Below are positions 22,326 to 32,543 of a DNA stretch of 64,000 nt, one piece after another. Within the stretch, counting starts at the first letter, position 1; every line of letters starts with the position of its first letter. Made by a program: the position numbers and the translations under genes. The DNA comes from Dipteronia dyeriana (taxonomy: Eukaryota; Streptophyta; Magnoliopsida; Sapindales; Sapindaceae). Below the pieces are notes generated by a model. That model saw only the letters and a program-made list of their open reading frames with translations, made no database searches and was not told where the DNA came from. Where the stretch lies: contig CM065298.1 of NCBI GenBank assembly GCA_032871835.1, forward strand, positions 9,349,596-9,413,595, given 5' to 3'.

Positions 22326-24806
22326 AGATCTGAAGGACAGAAACTATTTTTTAACTAATTAATATTTATTGCCTGCAGGAATTTATCTTCGAGAGGACTG
22401 ACAGGGAGGATATCGCTGGCACTAGCCAATCTGAAGTCATTACAGTACCTGTAAGCATAAGAAAATTTAATTCTCAGAAAAAGTTGAGTTATGTGGAACA
22501 TTTCTCCTAATCTGGACATTCTTTTTTCTCTCCAAGGGATTTATCACACAACAGCTTGACAGGGACAATACCTGAAATTCTGTCACAGCTTTCAAACTTG
22601 AGTGTTCTGTAAGTAAATTACGTAGCTTTAACACCACAACTATACATTCATTTCAGGTAAAAGGAGAGATATCATCTAATTCATCATTTTTTATTCAGGA
22701 ATTTGGAAGGAAACGAACTCTCTGGGTCAATTCCTGCAGCTCTAAAGGCACGGTCAGATAATTTATCGCTCGATTTGAGGTTCTTAATTTATCCAAACTA
22801 AGAAGCTTTAACAAAACCAATTACTTTTTTGAATTCTCAAACTTCAACTATTTTCCCCAAATTAAGAACAACTAATCTAATGATACAGTATCGAAGGAAA
22901 TCCGGATCTTTGTTTGTTGGATCCATGCAAAAAGAAGAAGGGAAGCATTGTGGTACCAGTGGTTGCAGCTGTTGTTACCCCACTAGTCATTCTTCTTGCA
23001 TTTCTGGCTGTTTGGATCTATAGAAGAAAAAAAGGTACAGACACTAACATGTAGTCCAAGAAATGGTTCAGGATTCATGAATTTCACTTGGTACATAAAA
23101 TGATGACTATTTGATGCACTTTATATTTATAGGTGCAAAGCTGGATGTAAAATCTCAAGAAGAAAAGGAAAGGGATTTGAAATTAGACAATAGACCGTTC
23201 ACGTACATTGAGATAGTGAATATGACCGATAATTTCAACAAAGTGCTCGGAAAAGGAGGGGTTGGAACAGTTTACCATGGCAATCTGTTTGACGGTAGAC
23301 AAGTTGCAGTCAAAATGCTCTCTTTGTCATCAGCTCAAGGGACTAAGCAATTTCGAACTGAGGTAAAATACTCTGTTTAGAAAAGAAAAGAAAAACAATA
23401 AAAATATAATTACATGAACCTCCAAGAATGTATGTAAAAGAAATGATTAATGTGGCCAAATCATAGACACAGAGACTCATCCAATAGCACCTATAATTAT
23501 AAATACTATGATTTCATCAATTACTAGAACTCAAATTGTTACAATCAATCTCCAAGAATGTTATAGACAGTGAATTAATTACCAAAAATGTGCAACACAA
23601 CCATTTCTACACTTTGAATTAGGCGATTGCGACAAATATTTTTGTGTCACCTGGATATGCAGGCTCAACTCCTGATGCGAGTTCATCACAGGAATTTAGC
23701 TTCCTTCCTCGGATATTGCAATGATGGCACAAACTTGGGGATCATCTATGAGTACATGGCAGGTGGAAACTTAGAGCAGTATTTACAAGGTATTGGCCAT
23801 GGTCACTTGCAAAATCTTGCATTATTTTTAGAGGGTCCTTCTTTCCTGTGGACAATCCTGATACAGATTCAATTTCTTAAATATCTTCGAAATACTTGTT
23901 TTTCGAAACAGGATAACAACTTTGTTGTATCGTTTTCCTTCAGATAGAAGCAAAGAAGCTCTGAGTTGGAAAGAGAGGATTCATATTGCAGTTGATGCAG
24001 CACAAGGTCTATCAACAGAATAACAAATTAATGATATAAAAGTTCTCATTTTAAATACTTCCAAGCCAAGCTAACATTTGCTGGGATCAAATGTGCAGGG
24101 CTAGAGTATTTGCGTTGTGGTTGCAAGCCACCAATAATTCACAGAGATGTGAAGACTGCCAACATTTTGTTGGACGAGAAAATGCAGGCCAAGATTGCGG
24201 ATTTCGGGTTATCAATATATGTCTTACATGAAAATGAAAGTCATGTATCAACTTCGGTTGCTGGCACTCTGGGATACCTTGATCCAGAGTGAGTAATTGA
24301 ATTCTTCCAAAACCATGTCCTGTATAATAATTTTGCATTTGGTTAGAAGAAAATGAAGTTGCAATCTTCGTCTATGCAGGTATTATACGTCAAACAGATT
24401 GACAGAGAAAAGTGATGTCTATAGCTTCGGAATTGTTCTTCTGGAGCTAATTACAGGCCAGCGTGCTTTGAGTAAAGGCCGCGAGAACACTCATATAGTT
24501 CAATGGGTTTGTCCCTTTCTTGAAAGAGGGGATATAAGAAACATCATTGATCCGAGACTCGGAGTAAACTTTGACACTAATTCTATCTGGAAAGCAGTAG
24601 AGACTGCAATGGTATGTGTTCCTGATATTTCCATCAAGAGGCCAACTATGAGTCATGTGGTGACAGAATTGAAAGTTTGCTTGGGGATGGAAATCGCTTG
24701 TGATCAACAAACTTCGAGGACGGAGATCTCAATGGCTAAGTCTATAAATTCAATCGATATGAGTCCTGTGGATCTTGAAACCGAAAAGGGCCCTCAACCT
24801 AGATAG

Positions 24807-25230
24807 AATAGAAAGATTAGATCACAGTTAAACCTCTCATCATATATATATATAGAATGATGATGAATGGGGAAATCGTGGAGTGTCGAGAATTGTAAAT
24901 TTGTAATCCTTTGTTTTGACTTTTCTTGGAAGTTTTTTTTGTTCTGTTTTGGGTCTGTGTTGTTTTGCTCTGTTTGAGCTGCCCGTTTGGGCTTGGTTTG
25001 TTTTTCTGGCAGTGCTGTTTTGGTGTAGCTACTGTGATTTTTGTTAGTTTGTTTGCCTGGTGTGTTAATAAAGTTTGCGGTTTATTGCCTGGTGTGTTTG
25101 TTTGCGTGGTGTTCAGGTGTGTTTTTTTTTTATTCAAATTTGATGTATGCTACAAATTTGACACGATATTTATTACTGTATTGGAGAAAGATTTTTGAAT
25201 TCTATGCTAAATTTTAGTTTTGACACATAA
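24807..25230. other. RLK1 3' flank and GT-rich insertion, no gene
   Basis: The first 45 nt match the RLK2 trailer. From about 24855 to 25195 the strand is strongly G/T-rich with 'ttaataaagtttgcgg', which resembles the 3' end of a plant LINE. No reverse transcriptase is present and no poly-A end was fixed. The open frames here are composition artefacts. Confidence 0.4.
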
Positions 25231-25922
25231 AGCATCTCCAATGCAATATCAAATTAGTGTATCAATACTAAAATTTAGCATAGAGTCTTAAAACCTTCCT
25301 CAAATACAGTATCAAATACTGTACTAAATTTGACATAACAATAAGTGTACTTTTTTTAATTACAAAATACCATTATATATATTTTAAATATTTTAAATAA
25401 TTTAAATTTAATGTACATTAATGATATTTCAATCAAAATCTATTTCATTCAACCATTCTTTAGTATTTTAATGAATGCATTAATGGTAAATGTTGACTTT
25501 TATAATTTTGATTAATAAAATAATAAAATTAACATATTAAATATAACTATACATTGGAGTATAATGTTAAATTGTTGTGTCAAATATAACATTTTTTACT
25601 TTTTTGTGCTAAATTTTGCATTGCAATAAGACATGACCATTAATACATTCATTAAAATACCGAAGAATGGTTGAATGAAATAGATTTGATTGAAATATCA
25701 TTAATATATATTAAATTTAAATTATTTAAAATTTTAAAATATATATATAATGGTATTTTTGTAATTAAAAAAGGTGTATTTATTGTGTGTCAAATTTAGC
25801 ACACAATATAGCATATGTCAAATTTACCACACTATTTAACACTACATTGAGGTAAGAATTTTACACTTTATACTAAATTTTAGCATTGACACATTAATTT
25901 AGCAGTGCATTGACGATACTCT
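25231..25922. mobile_element. Foldback-type element with ~290-bp inverted arms
   Basis: Left arm (about 25231-25485) and right arm (about 25640-25922) are inverted copies over most of their length: 'tcattcaaccattctt' in the left appears inverted as 'aagaatggttgaatga' in the right, and 'ttaattacaaaataccatta' pairs likewise. The roughly 150-bp loop is AT-rich. Unit 2 lacks it, with the flanking 'tcatat.aatactgac' continuing directly. No coding capacity. Confidence 0.85.
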
Positions 25923-26240
25923 TGGTCCATATTAATACTGACATTATGTTAGGCACTTGAATCTTTTGTCTTTTGTGTAAAAATTTAATAATGGTACTTA
26001 AAATTCTAGCCTCTAAAATACATATTTATATATGAACACAATCTCTACAAATTAGACTCGCTAGGTGAAGAACTAATCTCATTAACAAGAAAAGAAAAAA
26101 GAAACTTCTGAACTTGCGTAGAAGTTTCCAAGATAGATTGCTGCACAGCATATTCCATTTCATTTTACTTTGCGGAGTTAATTACGATAGAAGTAGGAAA
26201 ACATTTTGGTGCTGCTATCGAGATGCACCTTGTATCCCCC
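25923..26240. other. 3' flank of unit 1, end of the duplicated segment
   Basis: Matches 50540-50958 in unit 2 ('agaagtttccaagataga', 'gatgcacc.tgtat'). Similarity stops near 26240, which marks the right edge of the amplified cassette. No gene. Confidence 0.65.
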
Positions 26241-26544
26241 ATCACAATCGTGATCATATATGTACCAGTTATATTATGGTGGAGATTATTCATAATTGTT
26301 TTATAGATTTTTATGACTATATTTACGACATTCTGGCATGTTAGTGGAAACAAATTTAGAAGTATAGATTTCATTGATAATTTTATGTTTGGCTTTTTAA
26401 CTATTAAAATATACATCTTTACGAATATTTCAAAATTCATTTCACTCCAAAATGTTAAAAGCTTAATTTTTGGTGGATTTTCAAATTCAGCCATACAATG
26501 CTGAAATTCCTCGATTTCAACCGTATAAGTTGATTTTGACAAAT
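26241..26544. other. AT-rich spacer, nothing recognised
   Basis: No gene, repeat or element boundary seen before the LTR that starts at 26545. Confidence 0.5.
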
Positions 26545-26649
26545 TGTAGCACCCCTAAATCCGGGATTCAACAGACTGGGATACTATGTGATCCGGACCT
26601 TACAAAAATATTAATTCACAGTGGTCACAATTTATATAAGAGTTCGAAA

Positions 26650-27570
26650 AATTAATAGCACCTTTTAGGGTGGCTTTTGTAGAAATATCACCACATTAAT
26701 AAATCATGTTTAAAAGACACAATTTAAAGTGTGGAGATGAAAATATCCAAACCATCACTATCGTTGTGAAGAAAGAGAGAAAAAGTAAAGAGACAAAAAC
26801 TGAAATCGAGCTTTTACTTGTATTCGAGGTTTTGTATTTGTTGAAAGATGTTGAGGAAGATGAAATCGAGATTTTATTTGCATTCGAGTTTTTATTTTTC
26901 GAGATTTTGACATGTAATCGAGCTTTTATACAGAAACTTTGAGCTTTTGTATAAAATCTCGGAGCTTTTATAAAAACTCAGATTGAACTTTTAAAAGCTC
27001 AGAGCTTTTGTAAAAAAGATCGAAGTTTTTATATAAAAGCTCAGATCGAGCTTTTGTATAAATGCCTCGAGCTTTTATATAAAAGCTTCAAGCCTTTATA
27101 TTAAAGGTCGATCAAACTTTTATATACAAGTTCGATCTAAGTATACAAAAGCTCCGAGCTTTTATACCAAAGCTCGTTTCGAGCTTTAAGATAAAAGTTC
27201 ATTTCGAGCTTTAAGATAAAAGTTCATTTCGAGCTTTTATAAAAGCTCGCTACGAGCTTTTATCTTAAAGTTTCGAGCTTTTGTAATTATATTTCAGATT
27301 CTTTTATAATTATATTTACAGTCTTATAAGTACTGACCAGAAAAAAAAAGCTCAGGGGTGCTCGACCCCCGAATACGTTTGCGTAGCCCCACTAAACTAA
27401 TTATCCATGTTTGACCTCCATTGGAGGTCTATTAAATAGACCTCTATGAAGAAGATGAAAGGATAAAATCTTCGAAAATTTCAAAGTAAGAGCTGATTGA
27501 AGTACAAAGACAACTTTCAAGGGCATTTTGGACAGTTCACCATAATAGGTGCCTTTTAAACATAAGTTAT
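26650..27570. mobile_element. Insertion in LTR P carrying a palindromic repeat array
   Basis: Copy Q lacks this block. The ends share related words in opposite orientation (tagcaccttttag at left; aataggtgccttttaaa at right), suggesting a degraded DNA transposon. The core at 26800-27290 is the array described separately. Confidence 0.5.
26800..27290. repeat. Degenerate array of GAGCTTTTAT / ATAAAAGCTC palindromes
   Basis: More than 20 copies of GAGCTTTTAT-like words, or their complement, occur in both orientations every 15-40 bp, often as hairpins such as 'gagcttttataaaagctc'. Short direct repeats with 'aagataaaagttcatttcga' (27189 and 27213) are embedded. Not coding. Confidence 0.85.
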
Positions 27571-28473
27571 TAAACTTGTGACATCATCACAACGCAAGAA
27601 AAAAAAAAGTGACAATCCTCACAATTTCCACTTTATATAATCAATAATGTATCTACAAAATACAATATGTATATTTGATACAAATCGTTTCACTAAAATC
27701 TCTAAAGTCTAACTTAAATACAACATTAAATAAATTAGGCGCTTACAACACATACACACACGGAGTCTAATACTTAGGTGTTACGTATCTCCACTATACG
27801 ATTGTAACCCCATCACTTCTATATCAAAGAAGTTAACATGCATAATGGCGGTGACGAGAGGTGAGCCGTCAACTCGGTAAGTAAATTCATGCATAACATG
27901 TAAAATAAAACGGTCTTTGTAAAATCTTTATGTTCAAAAACCCTACTCTTAAAATTTACCAAAATTTCTGTATTGTTTAATACCAGAATTAGCCGTTAAT
28001 ACAATTTACGTACTTAAATATCAATAAAGCGATTGAAACAATACTCAAAATCATATTCGTTCATATTATTAAGACATGAAACATTTCATTAAAGATTATA
28101 TACAATATTAAATCAAAAGATCATCTATTAATCATAATTTAAAACACTAATATTTTACGGAAGTAAAAAATGGTAGAGATCATTCACTTTATAAAACGGT
28201 AAGCAAATTATTTTATAGTATAAACGGTATGTATTAAATAATTTTAGAAAGTGGAAAACTCATGTCTCGTAATGTCACAAGTACTCATGTGGCGTATCAA
28301 TAAAAGTATGTCACAATTAGCCGTGTGATGCGACAATAACAGTATGTTACAATTACGTTTTACCCAGCAATATATGCATACAATATCCTAGCTGGGCCAG
28401 TAACAATAATGGTAAAGCCAAAACATAAAACACATTTTTCTTTAATTTTCCTTTTGAATCATTTACAAGAGAT

Positions 28474-29131
28474 TGTTGGAATGTGTGAAGACCGAAGTCA
28501 ACAAAATAAGCAAAGAAGCAAATTGCTTCACACTACATGCAAATGGACAACGGTGGAAGCGTTGTAAAGACCGATAGGTTCTACCGTTGTGGTTGCGTTA
28601 TGCCTTTTATAGCGGTGGCACAACAGCCAAGCAATTAAGAAGAGGCGTTGTGAATTTGTTGGAGCGGTTGGGCAACGGTTCATCCACCAGTGTTACACGT
28701 TGCGTGTTACGCTGTGAATTATGATAGTTGTAGGACATCGGTTTGTATCCAGTAAGATTACGTTATGAAAAGCACTATAAGAGCTTTGTGGCACATACAA
28801 CGGTCAGACACAAATCCGCATGCGATAAGATATCTTACGCATTGACTCCTTAGGATTTGGTCAACCATAGTGCTCCCATATAAATACTACCATTATGTGT
28901 ACTCTCATTTAAGTGCGTAATATGTGAGAAACATTTCTAGAGAGAGAGTAATTGTAGAGAGACTGAAAGAGAGACAAAGATTGTAATCAACTCTGAAAGT
29001 AGTGAATTGAGTGCAGTGCGCTTCGTGGACGTAGGTAAATTGATGAACCACATAAAATCTTTGGTGTTGTCTTTTTCTTCTTATTGCTTTCATATTATTT
29101 GTTTGTTATGTGATTTTCTTTCTTAACAACA
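28474..29131 (+). repeat. 5' LTR of the second copia element
   Basis: Starts TGTTGGAATGTGTGAAG and ends CTTAACAACA. It carries a TATAAATA box at 28879-28886 and is followed two bases later by the primer-binding site. Confidence 0.9.
28879..28886 (+). promoter_or_regulatory. TATA box of the copia LTR
   Basis: TATAAATA in 'ctcccatataaatactacc', also found in the first copia LTR (about 16176) and in slightly altered form near 35607. Confidence 0.6.
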
Positions 29132-29133
29132 AT

Positions 29134-29145
29134 TGGTATCAGAGC
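29134..29145 (+). promoter_or_regulatory. Primer-binding site, initiator tRNA-Met
   Basis: TGGTATCAGAGC lies just after the LTR end. It is complementary to the 3' end of plant initiator tRNA-Met, the usual minus-strand primer of copia elements. Confidence 0.9.
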
Positions 29146-29159
29146 TCTTGGTTGGGGTA

Positions 29160-32100
29160 GATTATGTTTCACCCAAATCTAGGATTTCTCAAGGTCATCG
29201 ATTTCGCTGTAGAGATAGGATCAGAGAAGGATACACACAAGATTAAGAAATTTGATGGGTGTTGAATTTCAACTTATGGAAGATGTAGATAGAGAATTAT
29301 CTGTATCAAAAAGACCTGCACTTATCGATTAAAGAGAGACCAAAATATATGACCGGCGAAGATTGGTTAAAAAAGCAGAAGCTAAAGAATATGGATGATG
29401 ATGATTTTGAACTCCCAGACGGAAAAAAATTGGGAGCAATGCTTCTCAGTTTAATGAAACATGTCGCTTTCAATATAAAGGATCAATAGACTGGAAAAGA
29501 TCTAATTGATACTTTATCATACCTATATGAACAACCTTCTGCGGTTAGGAAAGTCAAGAAGATATCAAATCTGAAGATGACTAAATGTCATAACTTTAAA
29601 GAGTTTCTAAACCAGTTCAACGAAGTGAAGGATGAGTTATGTTCTTTATCTATCGGTTTTGATAAGGAGTTATTGGTGGTATTTATGCTCACATAATTAC
29701 AAGAAAGTTGGAAGATGACAAGTCAGTAAATTGCCAACTTGTTTAGGAAAGAAAATTTAAACTTCCAATAGGTTGTGAACATGATCATGACCGAAGAGAT
29801 CAAGTTGCATGAAGAGGGATTAGGGGCATCTATATCTTCAGCACTGAATATGGAAGATAAAAGAATGCAGAAATAGAAATCGAAACTCAAATCAACGAGA
29901 AAGATCAAAGTTAAGAGGAAAGTCTAAATCCAGGTATCAGGTCAACTATTCAAGAAATAAGCAATGAAAAAAGAAAGATATAGAGTGTAGGAATGGTGGT
30001 AAGAAGGGTCATTTCTCGTATGACTGTAGATCTGAGAAGAAGGGTAAGGGCAAGAACAATGCGAACTTTGTGTCAGAGGAGCCAGACGAATGCCTCATCT
30101 ACTCGTTGGAAAGCAAGAAGGAGTCTTGGGTTCTTGATTCAAGAGCGTAATTCCATGCCACACCTCACTGAGAGTTGTTTAAGAGATGGAAAGCTAGAGT
30201 TGAGAATGAGACATGGTTGAAGATCAAAAGGTTGCATTCAGACAATAGTGGAGAATATGAAGACAATAAGTTCAAGAAGTTTTGCTACCTGAGCGGGATA
30301 AAGCTCAGTAGGACAGTTATTGTAACCCTATGGCAGAACGGTATAGCAGAACAGATGAATATGATATTGACTGAAAGAGCAAGAAGCATGCAGGTGCATT
30401 CAGAGTTGCCAAAATAGTTTTGGACGGAAGCAGTCAATAAAACAACATATTTGATCAATAGAAGACCATCAAAGCCCTTGGACCTCGCTATACCATAAGA
30501 GATTTGGACTGAGAAATAGGTAAGACTTTTTTATCTTAAAGTGTTTGAGTGTGTTTCCTATGTATATATAGGTGATCATGCGAGGAGTAAGCTAGACATA
30601 AAGTAAGCGAAGTGTACTTTGGTGGGCCATGGAGAAGATGAATTTGTTTATAAGTTATGGGAAGACCAAAATCGTAAGATGATCAAAATTAAAGATGTCG
30701 CCTACATTGAAAGGGTCATGTACAAAGACAGAAACACATAAGTGTCCAAGCCAAAAGAACCATATATTTTGGGCCGGATGATGTATCAGATTGCAGGATT
30801 GTGTGAACATGGTAATCGGAAGAGTGAAGAGCAAGATTTGCAGCTCCATGTTCAAGAACTGATCTCACATAGAGATGTTCTAGCGACAAAGACTCAGAGT
30901 GCATTGAAAAAATCAACTCGAACTTCTATACCAAATAGAAAGTACTTACAATACATGCTGTTGACGGATGCAAGTGAATCTAAGTGTTATGATGAGGCAT
31001 GTCAGGGAAAAGATGCGAGCAAGTGGGAGTTTGCAATGAAGGATGGGATAAAGTCGTTGGTATATAACCAAACTTAGGAGTTAGCCAAGTTGCATAAAGG
31101 AAAGAAAGCCTTATAGAATAAGTGGGTGTTTCAGATTAGAGAGAAACATGATGGTTTCAAGAGATACAAGGCACGACTAATAGTCAAAGGCTTCCAACAA
31201 ATTAAAGATATGGATTACTCGAAAATCTTCTCTCATATGGTTAAACTAACTACAATCTGGTTAGTGTTAAGTATTGTCGCAACAAAATGGTTATATATCT
31301 GGAGCAGTTAGTTGTGAAGTTTGTCTTTCTTCATGGTAATATGGAGGAGGAGATATACATAAAGCAACCGGAGGGGTTTACGAAAGTTGACAAGGAAGAG
31401 TTGGTATGTAGGTTGACGAAGAGCTTGTATGGTTTAAAACAAACTCCCCAACAGTGGTACAAGAAGTTTGATAGATTTATGTAAAGGAATGGCTATTTTG
31501 AGATACAATGCTGACTACTGCTGTTACTTTAAAAAGGTTAAGTCAAGTTTTATTATTTTACTACTTTATGTTGATGACATGATAACATATGGTGTAGATT
31601 TAGAGGAGATTAACAATTTGAAGAAACAACTCTTGAGTGAGTTCGAAATGAAAGATTCAGGTACAGGAAATCAGATTCTTAGAATGAGGATTAGTAGAGA
31701 TGAACAAGAAGGTACATTGAAGCTTTCACAAGCAGAGTACATTCAAAAGATGTTATAGAAATTCAGCATGGGTGAAGTGAAAGTGGTGTGAATACATTTG
31801 GCTAGTCATTTTAAATTGTCCAAGGTTCAAAGTCTAAAGACGGAAGAGGAGAAGGAATTCACGGCTAGAGTTCCTTACGCTTCAGCCATTGGAAGTGTAA
31901 TGTATGTCATGACTTACACAAGACTATATGTTTCCTATGCATTGGGATTTATGAGCCGATACATGTCCAATCCAGATAATCCTTACTAGGAGGCCGTGAA
32001 GTGGATCCTAAGACATCTACGGGGTACGATAAAGAGATATCTAATCCTCAGAAAAGATGAACTCAAGCTAGAAGGTTTTATGGATTCAGACTTTGCTGGA

Positions 32101-32529
32101 GTGGTGGATCGTATAAAAAGTACCACCGAATATGTGTTTACAATGGCTAGTACCACGATTAGTTGAGTGTTCAAGTTATATAAGATAGTGACAATCTCTA
32201 CAGCTGAAGCAGAGTATGTGTTTGTGGCTGAAGCAATCAAGGAGCTGATATGGTTACAATGATTGTTAGCTGAGTTGGGACTCAATGAGGTGATAAACGT
32301 GTGGCACAGTGATAGTCAGAGTGCAATACAGTTGGCCAAGAATTCAGCGTTCCATTCTAGAACCAAGCATATAGACCTGCGCTACCACTTTATTAGGTCA
32401 TTAATTGAAGAAGAAGTGTTGAAGTTAGTGAAGATTACAGGAACTAAGAACCTGACTGACATGTTAACCAAACCAGTCACTGTTGAGAAACTAGAGTTGT
32501 GCGTAACTTCAGCTAGTCTTCAAGAGTGA
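29160..32529 (+). pseudogene. Copia gag-pol remnant
   Basis: Decayed TNT 1-94-type polyprotein. The gag part (29160-29980) is full of stops. The zinc knuckle (from 29986) reads CRNGGKKGHFSYDC, with the second Cys replaced by Gly. The protease active site reads LDSRA instead of LDSGA and is followed by a stop. Sequence then jumps to the last part of the integrase core (30190-30470, with HSDNSGEYED and WQNGIAEQMN), so most of protease and the first part of integrase are deleted. Reverse transcriptase (31126-31760) has GLKQTPQQWY and the catalytic YVDDM. RNase H (31798-32529) has SDSQSAIQLAKN and ends TDMLTKPV. At least three frame changes and many stops make it non-functional. Confidence 0.9.
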
Positions 32530-32543
32530 AGACGTGGGGAATG

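Larger units (their letters stand above)
19546..24806 (+). pseudogene. Malectin-like LRR receptor kinase RLK1 (LRR-I type), disrupted
   Basis: Thirteen exons: 19546-19696, 19786-20347, 21420-21892, 21978-22114, 22379-22450, 22537-22608, 22699-22779, 22889-23034, 23133-23362, 23663-23789, 23944-24006, 24099-24288, 24380-24806. All introns are GT-AG with matching phases. The order is signal peptide, malectin-like domain (SIDCGTP to exon 3), NWQGDPC motif, three LRRs (two in 72-nt exons), a membrane helix (VVAAVVTPLVILLAFLAVW), then a kinase with [24 protein letters not shown] and GYLDPE. Two lesions break it. TGA at 19839-19841 replaces the AGA of RLK2. Exon 4 is 137 nt instead of 136 because of an extra C (ttacctgcg), shifting the frame to a TAG. 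The kinase exons remain intact. Such kinases sense extracellular signals at the plasma membrane. Confidence 0.9.

Noticed and set aside
23627..23947. Continuous frame running from exon 10 through intron 10 of RLK1 (and the equivalent in RLK2)
   Set aside because: Good GT-AG boundaries at 23790 and 23943 give the normal kinase sequence. The intron reads open by chance, and retention would end at a TAG just before exon 11.
24926..25198. Hydrophobic open frame of 90 codons after RLK1 that looks like a membrane protein
   Set aside because: It is a product of the G/T-rich composition (runs of Val, Phe, Leu, Cys), lies in a unit-1-specific insertion and has no counterpart after RLK2.
26114..26942. 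Several overlapping frames including a 125-codon minus-strand one
   Set aside because: AT-rich spacer and LTR start, mutually overlapping on both strands, no recognisable motif.
26800..27290. Possible CRISPR-like array in the GAGCTTTTAT region
   Set aside because: Repeats are short, degenerate, in both orientations and irregularly spaced, in a plant nuclear context with no cas genes.
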